DNA of 64,000 bases, taken from Tribonema minus. Taxonomy: Eukaryota; Sar; Xanthophyceae; Tribonematales; Tribonemataceae. Below are positions 44,601-55,200 of this stretch, piece by piece. Location: NCBI GenBank assembly GCA_017506865.1, contig JAFCMP010000412.1, positions 1-64,000 of the forward strand. The letters run 5' to 3'. A model generated the notes under the pieces. The model saw only the letters and a program-made list of their open reading frames with translations. It had not been told where the DNA came from and did not search any database. The first letter of the stretch is position 1, and each line of letters begins with the position of its first letter. A program made the translations under genes and the position numbers.

Positions 44601-46345
44601 GAAGACATACACCAAGAAGTGCGCACAATGTCAGAGCATCATGTTGCCTCGTACATGCACCCACTGACTTGTTGCATTGATGTTGACTGCAATGCCTACA
44701 ATGTCTTTCGTGCCCGCTTGTCAAGGTATGTTGGCAACTAGCACACTGCCTGAAGCGAGTTCGTGCTGCACGTGAGCGAAACTGTCATGATTTGCTCTCC
44801 CGAGAAGTCATGCAGATGCTCTTCAATTATAACATGACATGGTGCTTATGTGCCCTTGCCTTTACCTTGTGACACACAACCACCACTATCTCTACCATTT
44901 ACCCTACCAAGTCTGTGCTGACAACATGGCATTCCCGTACTCCTCTTTACCACCAACGCTGAGCCCAACTCCATTGAAAGTACTGCCAAGTATATATTTC
45001 TCGTAAACCCCGCTAACAACAACATTGAGAGGTGAGCACTTACGCCATGGCGTCCTCACGCTCCTCCTGCTCCGTCCAAACATTGCTGGGGTGCGCCATC
45101 TCCTCCCATGGGTTGAAGTAGTCCGCCTTGGGGTCGCTGTGGCTGCGGTCTATGCGCCCCAGCTCCTTCTCTACGCTCGCGCTGTGCTCGCAGTTCTTCT
45201 CCTGCTGCCGACACTTGTCCTCGTGTGATTGGCCGATGAGCCCCGCCGCGCTGCAACAACGCTCAGCAGTTGCACCAACGTCACCAGGTGTGTACCAGGA
45301 TTGTGATGTACTAGCCTTGACATATGGCGGTCCAAGTAGTGATAGCAGGCGTGATTATGGCGGCAGCGCATGCACTGTGCTCAACTAGCGAATGATGACA
45401 TACATGTGGGTGCAAGTGATGAGCATGTGGCAGTGTAAGCTCAGCGCTGAGCGGTATGCTTAATGAATTCTGAATTGCACTTGTGCCAGCTCCAGCATGT
45501 ATCACCCAGTTGGTGTGTGAATGGGATACAAGTGGATACCTCAACATAAGCCTGTAGCACCGGCATCCATCAGATGAAGTTGCTTGCTATTCAATATCCG
45601 GTGCAATTCAGAGTCCGCACTACTGCTGTTTGTCACAATAAAGTGATTTAGCATGGAAGCTGTACACGATGCGTGGCCACCACAAGCGTTGAGCACTGCT
45701 GCATACCTGTCCGCGAGCTTGCTGATGGGAGTCTGCTTCAACTTGTCATCCTCCTCCAGCCACTTCTTGGGTATCTCCTTGGGATCGCACTCACACACAG
45801 AGCAGTCCCTATACATGCACTGCCCGTCTTCTTGCCAGAATGGACAGGGCTTGTTGAGATCTACTTTGAAGTACTTGAAGAAAGTCGTGCGCTGGAGGCT
45901 GGTCAGCAGCGGCAGGAAAAAATCCCGTGTTGCATGGTCTACTGTGTCGAACTCGATGCAGCAGTCGCCGACCGTTCCCGTGAGCTGCGATGTCTGATGC
46001 GCGAAGTGCAGGTCAAGAGGAACACGAGGTGAGGGCAAACCTTTCTAACTCAACCGGATTTCGTTTAGCAGTACAGACAGACGATGATACAAAGCAGCAT
46101 TTCAGGTTGCGAAGGAGAAAAACATTCCGCCGGGATCAGATGACACAAGCTGCTCGCATTTGAAGCAGCAGAGAAGGGCACTGCTAACAGGAACTGTGCG
46201 AGATCATCTCGCTGCGTACCTTGCAGACACTACATTCCAGAGCAGTGCGGGCATCCTTCAGCAGCTGGTGCTCATAGAAAACGGTCAGCAGTCCACCTAT
46301 CAGCCCCAGCGCCAGCGTCAGCCCCAGCACTACCTTGGCGGCCAT
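41692..46345 (-). CDS. ERO1: ERO1, endoplasmic reticulum thiol oxidase, membrane-anchored
   Basis: ERO1 is the FAD enzyme that reoxidises protein disulfide isomerase in the ER, passing electrons to oxygen. Seven exons, all phase-consistent, give 553 residues: 46345-46220, 45993-45707, 45250-45044, 44408-44190, 43429-43090, 42775-42599, 41997-41692. Residues about 5-24 are a signal peptide or anchor. The shuttle motif CMYRDC (C101-C106) follows [23 protein letters not shown] and [20 protein letters not shown] are FAD-site hallmarks. The core active site is [20 protein letters not shown] (C433, C436, C439). A low-complexity NGNGNGNGGG loop interrupts the region near residue 370. Unusually, residues about 506-524 form a second membrane helix followed by ERLRKRK, and the protein ends in KKTS, which fits a KKxx ER-retrieval signal. 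Start is ATG at 46345. Confidence 0.95.
42562..42590. repeat. Short telomere-like motif beside an ERO1 donor
   Basis: AATTAGGGTTAGG lies in the intron 10-30 bp from the donor of the exon ending at 42599. Similar one- to three-unit TTAGGG-like motifs occur at 44514-44523 and 50238-50256. Confidence 0.6.
42740..42972 (-). repeat. Duplicated acceptor boundary in ERO1
   Basis: The acceptor and first about 30 bp of the active-site exon (exon start 42775, peptide [14 protein letters not shown]) are copied upstream in the intron at about 42922-42972, where the copy reads [15 protein letters not shown] after a CACAG acceptor. The copy keeps an open frame for about 30 codons. Confidence 0.8.
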
Positions 46346-46973
46346 CGAAAAACGTCTTGTGAGCAATCACAGAATTCAAGGTAAACTTCAACACTTTGTT
46401 GAGGTACACATGGGTGTTCTCCCAGGCCTCCACGTCATCGATTGACACGTGTGCAAGGACCGAAGAATCATCAGCAAAAGCTCAAGAAGCCTTAACGGGC
46501 ATAGCCTGGTCATGAATTGCACAGTTCATGCGCTCAACTACGTAAAGCTGGACATCCCATTGTATCTAATCATGAGTTGCGCAGTGTGTGCGCTCAACTA
46601 CGCTACAGATTGTACTCCCACCAGCCTCGTACACCTGTCAAGTGCACGGTCAGTGCACGCGCTGTTGCATACAATGACTGATCACACGGTCAAGGGAACT
46701 TTTGTCCCTGCCTCATGCGCATATGCCAGCAGTGTGGCAAGACGTATACTCTACCACGATCACTCGGCGTTGAGCAGTGGCTTCGTATATGTGGGGTTGC
46801 AATCATGAGACATGTCGACATGGCAAGCATGCGCAGCGATATATATGTAGGTATGTCACATGCAATTGCAATCAGTCGACATGGGGAGATTATAATTAAT
46901 AGGGCATCGCAAGTTCAACTTTTCTTCCTCCTAACTGGGCAGTTTAGGAACCATTTTCCAGGCATCAAGCAAA
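46346..46973. promoter_or_regulatory. Shared divergent upstream region of ERO1 and PAF1
   Basis: The two start codons face away from each other across 628 bp, so both promoters must lie here. It contains a tandem duplication with a 59-bp period: CATGAATTGCACAGTTCATG plus CGCTCAACTACG at 46512-46543, repeated as CATGAGTTGCGCAGTGTGTG plus the same end at 46571-46602. No TATA box or defined operator could be assigned. Confidence 0.5.
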
Positions 46974-49900
46974 ATGGCGACCTTGCAGCCTATGGAGACT
47001 GACATGGCGTCGCAGCTGCAGCCACCGCCGCCTCCGCCGCTTCCAGTGCCACCGGCTGCCACATCACAGCAGGTATGTCTGCCATAGTGTCTCTTGATCT
47101 GCAGCAGGGAAAAATCAAACACGCAGCACTTGCGAGGCGAGGCGCCATACAGTTAGATAGGTGACAGTTTGTCTTTTCAAGTAGCCGGAAACTAGTATTC
47201 TGCTGGATCCTCCAGTCCTGTGCAGTGCAAGATCGTCTGAAACTCACGATTTGTCTCAACAAAGCAACCATCGTTGACGTGCACTTACAGGCAGCGCGGC
47301 CAGCAGGCGGCGCACCGGCCCCGCAGGCAGCGGCATCAGCAGGCGCTGGCGCCGATGGCGTGCCTCCGGACAGCTCGCGGCATAGGGAGGAGAGCAGCAA
47401 GGAAAAAGAGGACAGGCGGCGCAAGGACAAGGAGCGGGTGCAGAAGGAGCGAGCTGAGAAAGAGAAGATCAGGAAGGAGCACGCCAGAAAGGTGCTGGAG
47501 CAGCAGAAGATACAGACCGCGCGGCGCAAGTGGCAGAAGGACAGCGAGTTCCTCTGCCACCTCAAGTTCAGGAACAACCTGCCGGACCCCCCGCTGGGCC
47601 CCCACTTCCTCAAGATCCCCCTGTCGATGGACAAGCTGGTGCAGTACACCCCCACCACGCTGGAGACGCAGCACAAGTGGAAGCTGCACTGCAACAGGGA
47701 CCTGGGTGTGGACATCGACATCATTGACTCGCGCAGCTACTCTGTGCCGGACAAGCCCCCAACACTCCATCCCAAGGATGCAGAGCTGCTGCAGTGGGAC
47801 AAGGTGGAGCGCGGCAACGGCGCTGCCGAGGCGGAGGAGGGGTTCAGCCGCCGCATGCAGCGCAAGCAGGTCGACACGAGCGTGACGTGGCTCAAGAAGA
47901 CCGTCTACCTCACCAACGACCCATTCGACGCCGTGCACAAGTTCCGCTCCGACCGCCAGGTGAGGCTACATCAATGCGCAACAGTGCTCAGGGCTGCTGA
48001 TATATAGACACTGCATGTTTGTCAGGACCTGTCGGGCTTAAGATTCAGTGGTCGATAGTCATGTGCGGTGTGGTGAGTACAGCAGGTACAGCAGGCGCAG
48101 CAGTGCATCGGAAGCCCGCATGTAATGGATGTGCACTGTCACATGCTACTATCATCATCAGCATACATGAGAGGTGGATATGCACCGTAAGCGAGGCGCT
48201 GAGCCCCCTTTTCCTGGTGGAAAGTTGATAGTTTTGTTGAAATTGCATTCAAATATGCCTTCTGCAGGCGCACCTGTGGAGCACGGATGAACCCCGCAGC
48301 GCCCTCGCCTCGCCTCAATTGGCTGGCAAACACACGACAACATGTGTTCACATACTATGGCCAAGCATGGCGCTGTCTCAAAGCTGCCCACCGCCCTGCT
48401 GACCCTCTCCTGTGCCATCTCAATGCCCCCCTTCCCTCCCCCTCCCCATACACCACACGGCCGCCGCAGGTGCAAATGGACGCGAAGGAGCGCATGCAGA
48501 AGGACATGGAGGAGTCGCGCAAGACGGACCGCGTCAGTGCCGTACTCCAGTCCTTTGCGGAGGCCAACTCCAAGAAGAAGCTCGTGCACGCCACCAACAA
48601 GTCGCTCACGCCTGAGTGGGTCATGCCCGTGCTGCCCGACGCGGCGCTGTGGGGCAACACGTACACGCACGTGGTCTTTGACATCGATCCCATTGAGGAG
48701 GAGCACCTCATTGCGGGGCCGCGGCAGCGCAAGCGACAGCGCGCGGACAAGGCCATCGTGGGCAACGTGCGCAAGCTGCGCAAGAGCGACGGCGACGAGT
48801 TCGTTACGGGCAGTTACATGGTGCCCAAGGAGGCGGGGGAGGGGGGCGGCGGCGGGAGCGCAGAGGGGGGGGAGAAGGGGGCCGAGGGGGGTACGGGGTT
48901 TGCCTGGGTCAAGGACTATCAGGTACGGTTCACGTATATAAAACAAGCATATGGACTACATCTGCAGGCCCTCAGCAGATTGAAGTTTAAGTTGTGCAAA
49001 GTAAGGCCCTGTGCCTGAATGTGCTCGTCGGCAGTATTCGATGAGCCGAACTGCATATGGGGGGAGGGCTCCTAGCATGATTATCATGGATATTTCATCA
49101 ATGCCTCTCGTGGCCTCTCCAGAGTATTCAGCTGCTACAAGCTGCGGCACTGTGAGCGCTGACTGCTTTAGCTATGTGCACCAGCAGAGCTTTCGTCTTC
49201 ACGTCACTTGCCGTCAGCCTTGCATAGGTACAGATTGTATATCTCGCATTGCATCTACTGCCATGGAGCCGTTGGGATGTGTCTTGTGCGGTGCACCGCT
49301 TAGGGAAGAACCAACGTTGATTGGGGCAGTTACAATGTAACTGTTGTCGTTGGCAGCACAGCAGCAGCACACCACTGTGTTGGATAGCTGTGGCTGTAAT
49401 GGGCTCTGTTGCTGTAGTGAGTTGAGTGTCAGCACCCAGCCATGTGCATCTGCTGGGTTGAGACAGGGAGGCCTCAGCTGGCAGCAGCAACAGGCGGATT
49501 AGCACCAGCTGTCATCTTTGGTGCCCTCCACACAAATGTCAATGCCAGATGTCAATGCCATGTCAGCGAGCTCCGCTGCGCAGGGTGCATAGGCCTTGGC
49601 GGTACTGTACATCACCCCATGCGCCAGCTGGTTTGCGTGGAGTACCGCAGGCGATCACTCACACCCTCCCCCCCCTACCCCCACCCCCACTCCCACCCCC
49701 CCTTACAGATGAACGTCCAGAACTACCCCGCGGGGCAGGGCGACTCTGGCAGCGGCAGCAGCGGCGCCATGGCCCACCTGGTCTTCATCATAGACCAGGC
49801 CAGCAGCAAGGCCACCTTCTGCCAGCTCTCCGCGCGCGTCGATCTCGCCAATCTGCCTGCAGAGGACCAGGCCAACAGGGGCCCCGGCATGGAGGTAGCG

Positions 49901-50242
49901 CGACGGCCCCCCTCTGATGAGGAGTTCCAGGCCATGGGGGAAAAGGTGGCCAAAGATCTGGGGGTGCTGGCGGCGAAGCACATGCGGCGCGCGGCGGCGG
50001 ACGCGGCAGCGGTTTCGTCTAGGGGGGCGGGGGAGGGGGTGCGCGGGGGGCGGGGGTATGGGCACGGGGGGGCGGATGGCGCGAGGGGAGGCGGGGGGGG
50101 GGACGGCGATGGGGACAGCGTGATGACGGAGCATCTGGAGAGCGAAGGGAGCAATGTTGCGGTGAAGGGCACGGATACGAGCGAGGGGGATGAGATGAGT
50201 AGGGTGGGGATGGACGACAGCGACGAGGATGGCCTTAACTAG
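46974..50242 (+). CDS. PAF1: PAF1, RNA polymerase II-associated factor 1
   Basis: PAF1 is the scaffold subunit of the nuclear Paf1 complex, which travels with RNA polymerase II and promotes elongation and histone modification. Four exons join in phase: 46974-47072, 47291-47959, 48470-48922 and 49709-50242, giving 584 residues. The N-terminus is Pro/Ala-rich. Residues about 63-115 form a highly charged coiled coil (KEKEDRRRKDKERVQKERAE). The family signature follows at about 126: FRNNLPDPPLGPHFLKIPL, then LVQYTPTTLETQHKWKLH and DLGVDIDIIDSRSY. Later motifs are WLKKTVYLTNDPFDAVHKF and HVVFDIDPIEEEH. Gly-rich insertions (near residue 395 and 520) look lineage-specific. The C-terminus is acidic (MDDSDEDGLN), typical of PAF1. 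The start is ATGG at 46974. The stop codon TAG is the first part of a TAGGGTTAGGG telomere-like stretch. Confidence 0.93.
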
Positions 50243-52295
50243 GGTTAGGGTTTGGGTAGTACGTGGCGTGCGTGCTTGCGGGGGTGTTTTGTAGACAGTG
50301 AGAGAGAGCACACAGACGATGCGGGTCACGAGCTTGCTTGGTGGCCGTACCAGTGTTAATACACCAGTGAGGAATATGCTTGGTCGGTTATGCTTGAGCA
50401 CGGTTGATGACACAGCCCGGTGTTGTCCATGACCCCTATGCCATAAGCTTCATTGCAAAATCGCACAACTTGTTGGTGCACATAGTGTAGACATGGGTCA
50501 GCAGATGACAGACGGGCACATGAAGTGGCGAGTGTTATGGCTATAATGCTGGGCAGTATCATTGGACATCATGGGTCGTGGTTGCACTTGCATGGTTGCA
50601 CACGTGTGGCCATCTCGATTGTCATCAATTTCATGATCAAGCCCATGGCTGCGGTCGATCATGGTTCATGAACCTGTACAGGCGACACAGCACCACACCT
50701 GATGCCAAAGTCTCCAGTAGTGCGCACAATGTCGCGTGCAAACTTCGCAATGCAGAACATTGGTGTGCATGCATCACCACACAAACAAAGGACCGACAGG
50801 ACCAAGGATGGACTTACCACGCGGTTTAGGGCTAGGTTTTGTTAGAGTATGGACCGTTTCCTAGCTTCTGTCACTCATCTAAACCCCGGGTTTGGGGTCA
50901 CAATCATTGGGGAAGATAACACGGGCGATTGCACTGGCATGAATCCACGATAATTCACCGTGTCAAGGCCCAGGTTCATTGCCAGTTTTTTGCTGGCAAA
51001 TTGGGAATCGCTATCAGCAGTGCACAGTGCTTCAGGCTATATGCACATACTGCACACCAGCTCGCGGGGGTCCTCACGACTGCAACTTCTTGAGCACGAT
51101 GACAACTGTAGAAGCCTGAGGTGTCATCCTGAAAAGCGTCAGGTCATCACAGCTCTGACCATGTGTGTGTTTGTTTGTGGAGCACATCATGTCATACACA
51201 CATACGTGGACATCGGCTAGACAACGCATTCTGGGCTAGAGGGCGCATTCTGGGTGCATTTATTGCATTTTTTTTTTTTTGCATTTACGCACTGGTCAGC
51301 CACCTCTGTTTGATGCTGTCTTGATGAGTGTACAAGCACAAGATTTGGGCTTTTTCGCGCCCTGAGCACAAGATTTGAGAGCACAAAGTTATGTACTGTA
51401 CTGCGCAACAACATACATGCAGGAGGGATGACATGTGAACTGCAAGCATTGCTGCTGATTAAATCTACAGACTACATGCACCTCTTCAGCTGCTTCACGC
51501 GTTCTGAGTGCATGTAAGCGCCAAAGCTTTAAATCAGTCTCTCATCATGTCACTCTCGGCTTGCCGATCTGCTCGACTAGCGCAGCAAGTGCACATAACA
51601 CATAGAGTCCGCACAGCGCGAGCATCAAGAATGGTCACATCGCCCTTCAGAAATGAATTGGATTTTGATGAGGCAAGACCACGCTTCCACGAGTTTACGA
51701 TGCAGTGCCGGCTTCTGCGCCACTGCGCATGTCTGCCGTGTGTGTACAGTGCTCAGCTACTGTAGTTCCTGTGAATCGTTTTGCTGCTGACTGAGTGCAC
51801 TATAGCCGCGGAGCTATGTGTGGCGACGCAATGCAATAGCCTATCACTTTCCTGCCATACCAGCAGGCTTTTGGGTGTTAGTATACCAGCCAGCCACTAA
51901 GGAGACCAACCCCCTCCCCGGGGCAGTCATGCAAGGAGATTGTGTGCAGTTACAGCTACTTCGGTTTGCTCTGCTCTTATCCCCAAGGTGTTGGCTACCG
52001 CTCTGAGCGTGAATCACAGTCACACACCGAAACACAACATGAAGGCGTGTGAGGTCATGGTGGCACTGCAGGTGGGCCAGCTCACAGCGGCAGCACGCCT
52101 GCTGCAGCAGTGCTCTGGGTGCCACATCCTGAGACACTTGACCGTCCTAGGCAATGGCCCACTACCCCACTCACAACGGACTCCTACACAATACACAATC
52201 TGCCGTGTTTGCGCTCGACCACCCTCCGAATTTACCCCACATATGACGCAAAGCGCATCTGCGGCATCCACCCATTGCCTCCGGCCCCCTGCCCC
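50243..52295. other. Convergent intergenic region (PAF1 and Cache-protein 3' ends)
   Basis: About 2 kb with no supported gene. It starts with a telomere-like GGGTTAGGGTTTGGG (about 50243-50257). It also has a T13 run at 51270-51282 and the 20-bp shared element at 51346-51365, which is followed by a second GAGCACAAGATTTG. Both flanking genes end here, so two 3' untranslated regions are expected. Confidence 0.5.
51346..51365. repeat. 20-bp element shared with 40108-40127
   Basis: Second exact copy of TGGGCTTTTTCGCGCCCTGA. Here it is bracketed by two copies of AGCACAAGATTTG (51335-51347 and 51364-51378), which looks like a short target duplication or local repeat. Confidence 0.8.
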
Positions 52296-55200
52296 TTAGA
52301 GCTCGGTCGGTTTTGGCGGCGGCGGCGCAGCCTCGCTGTCGTCGCAAACGTGCACACGCGGCGCACCCCCTCCCCTGTACTTGTGCCCCACTAAGTTCAA
52401 CCAGCCGCTGTGGCTGCCGCTGGCGCTGCCGCTGGTGCCGGCAGACTTGTCAGCCCCCTGATGCGGCGGCGCCGCCGGCAGCGGCGGCGGCGGCGAGCTG
52501 GGCGGCGTGCTCCCGACTTCATCTTGGTCCTCTTGAACGGAGGGCATGGAAGGCGACCTGGACAGGTGGTGGTGTGTTTCCACCTGCTTTGTAGGCTCGG
52601 GCATGTCGGAGCTGGAGGGAATGTCATCAGATGTCATGGCCCACCAGCGCCGCTTCTGCACCTTGGGGGGGTGGTGGCCGCCGCTGTGGCTGCGGCGCGC
52701 TTGTTTTGTGCCTGCGGCGTGTAGGATGACCCGTTTGAACGCCGTGTATGAGCGCTTGCACAGCAGCACCAGCGCCGCCGTCTTGACCGCCTGCATGGCG
52801 AGGCCTGGGGGCACGCACAACGTGTGCGGTGAGGGTTGAAGGGGGGGGTCGGGGGGTATGGTGAGTTCATGCTTGGAAGCAGTGTAGTCCTTCCTTCACT
52901 CAGGATAGCGTACGCACATGAGTGCCTCTCTTCACCCTGAGATTATGGTGCTTTCTAGACATGCAAGAACACAGTCACCAGTTGCAGGAGGAGGGTCCTG
53001 AATTGTACAGTAAGTTGGTGCTTGTCTTGCTGCCGTCAGACTTGTTGGTGCACACTTGAGCTCAGCCACAAGGCGAAACAATCAGCATGCCCCACTGTTG
53101 ACTGCAGTGTATTGAATTGAAACATTCTTGGTGCCGACTGTACAACGTATGGCCAAAGCACTTGTAAGCATACTGTCACCTGCCACACCAGACGGTGTAT
53201 TTCACAACTCAAGCACTCCCGTTTGTTGAGAGCGGCTGTGCTGGTAGACTTACACGCATGGACATAACGTGTCAGCAAGCCTTCAATGGCGCATTGGCGG
53301 AGATATCATGTACCTACATACCTTAAACTTATACATACCCGCCCATGTCATACACCACACAGATTACCCAGGGGCATCGTCCTGCAGCACCATTACATGC
53401 CCAGAACCGTGCCACACTCACGCCTCATGCCAGTGAGTCTGCGCAACTTGTTTGAAACGACCACTGCAAGCACAGCGTGAGGTACATCTTCTAGCGCTTC
53501 AGATTTCATGCGACATTGCCGCTCTGACGCATTGCCATTTGCATCACCTGCGTAGTGCCACTTCATGGCCACCATGTCGATGCCCTCCACCGCGGACCAG
53601 GGCATAGCCTGCACCATAATGGCCTGACACTGCGGCACGCCGTCATAGGGCTCCACTTCATCTTGCACGCCCAGGCTGCCAATGAGGAAGTTGGGGCACA
53701 CGCAGCGCGCCGCCACGGAGTGCTTGATTCCCCTGATGTCCATCATGGCCGTTGCCACTCGCTTCGAGCCATAGCCAAAGTCGCGCACCCTGGCACATGG
53801 TGGCGCCCATGGCATGGGTACATGTCAGCAAAATAGTTTGTTTACTGCATAGTCTAGCGTTTGTGTCTATACGTATGTGGTGTGTGCTGCGTGGGGATGC
53901 TATTAGTAGCATGCACAAGCATGTGCTTGAACGCTCAGCAGTGATCTCTGCATGAGCAGCGCGCCGCTACGGTGTGCTGGCTCCCTCTGATGCAATGCCT
54001 AACCGACCGTAAACAAGCACGTCCTGTCGCCATTGACACTTTGAGAGTCACTGCATGTAGCATACAAGCATACTGAACATACCACGTGCTGCAATGTGTA
54101 CCCCTGATATGCATGATTGTATCCTGGTCATGGAGGGGGGGTTGGTCACAATTTCAATATCGGGGCAAAGCAAGCAGTTTGACTTGTTGGTTCAGCTGCA
54201 GGATAACGAAATCTGCATGCGGAAAGAGCCGCCCTATAGCACGGTGAACCCCCCTATAGCACGGCAACATGACGGACAGTAACAATGTCACTCTCATTTT
54301 TTCTTTTAATTTCTGACCGCTGCGCATGGCACGCAAGTTTGGTCTCACAGAAGGCATGAAAGCACAGCATCAGCACAAGAGTCAGACAACAATCACCAGC
54401 ATCTGCGGTTTTCGAGAAGGGTTGTGCCAAACCCAAACCGTAGGCCGAGCGCCAACTACAAGCCCTAGCTGTAACTTGAGGATGCGCACGAGTGGTATGA
54501 AATCCTGTGCTGCACTGCAAGGTGCTGTGCACTGCACTGTCAAAAGCCGGGGCCAGAAACCAAAGACAGCAGCCTTCAACAGTACAGTAGTGACAGAGAC
54601 GGAAAACAGTATTCATGCAGAGTTTTGTGAACTTGATCTGCTGGCTGAGAATGGACCACACCCAACCTCAAGTTCAAGCTCAAGTTCAAGGCGTGATTTC
54701 ACTCACTTCTCCAGAATTTCCGTGCTTGGCAATGCCACGTCCACCCAGGCATTGGTGCTGTTGCCCGGCTTCATCATGGCGCTGGTGGCCAGCCTGACGC
54801 CCGCCTCTTGTGTCCATGAATAGATGGCGCTATAGCCTCTGGTGAGGATATTGTTGCTCCTCTCTGGGACTGCTGTGTTGCCATCCACAATGTCGCCTGC
54901 AGGGCACACCACATGTTTTTCAGAGGTTACATGCAGAGCACAAGAATCAGTAGAGGTTGATGCTGAACTATGGCTTGATGTGAATTCCCAGATACACGGG
55001 CATCGCCTTGCAGTTTGTAGGCTCGTTTCATGGCGCAAGAGCTCAGATAATATAGCACGAAGGTACCAGAAGCGAGCAGTACTATGTAGCAAAGGCGAGA
55101 AGGGGTCACCAGGGCTAGGTGTAGAGACAGAATAAAGGTGAGGGGGGGGGAGGGGGGATTTGCCTGAGCCAGATCAGGCTCAGCTTCCGAACCACGCTCG

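Noticed and set aside
48158-48946. Long minus-strand open frame opposite PAF1
   Set aside because: Shadow of the GC-rich PAF1 exon; no splice structure or family match.
49703-50413. Minus-strand open frame of 236 codons opposite the last PAF1 exon
   Set aside because: Antisense shadow of G-rich coding sequence with arginine/proline-rich composition.
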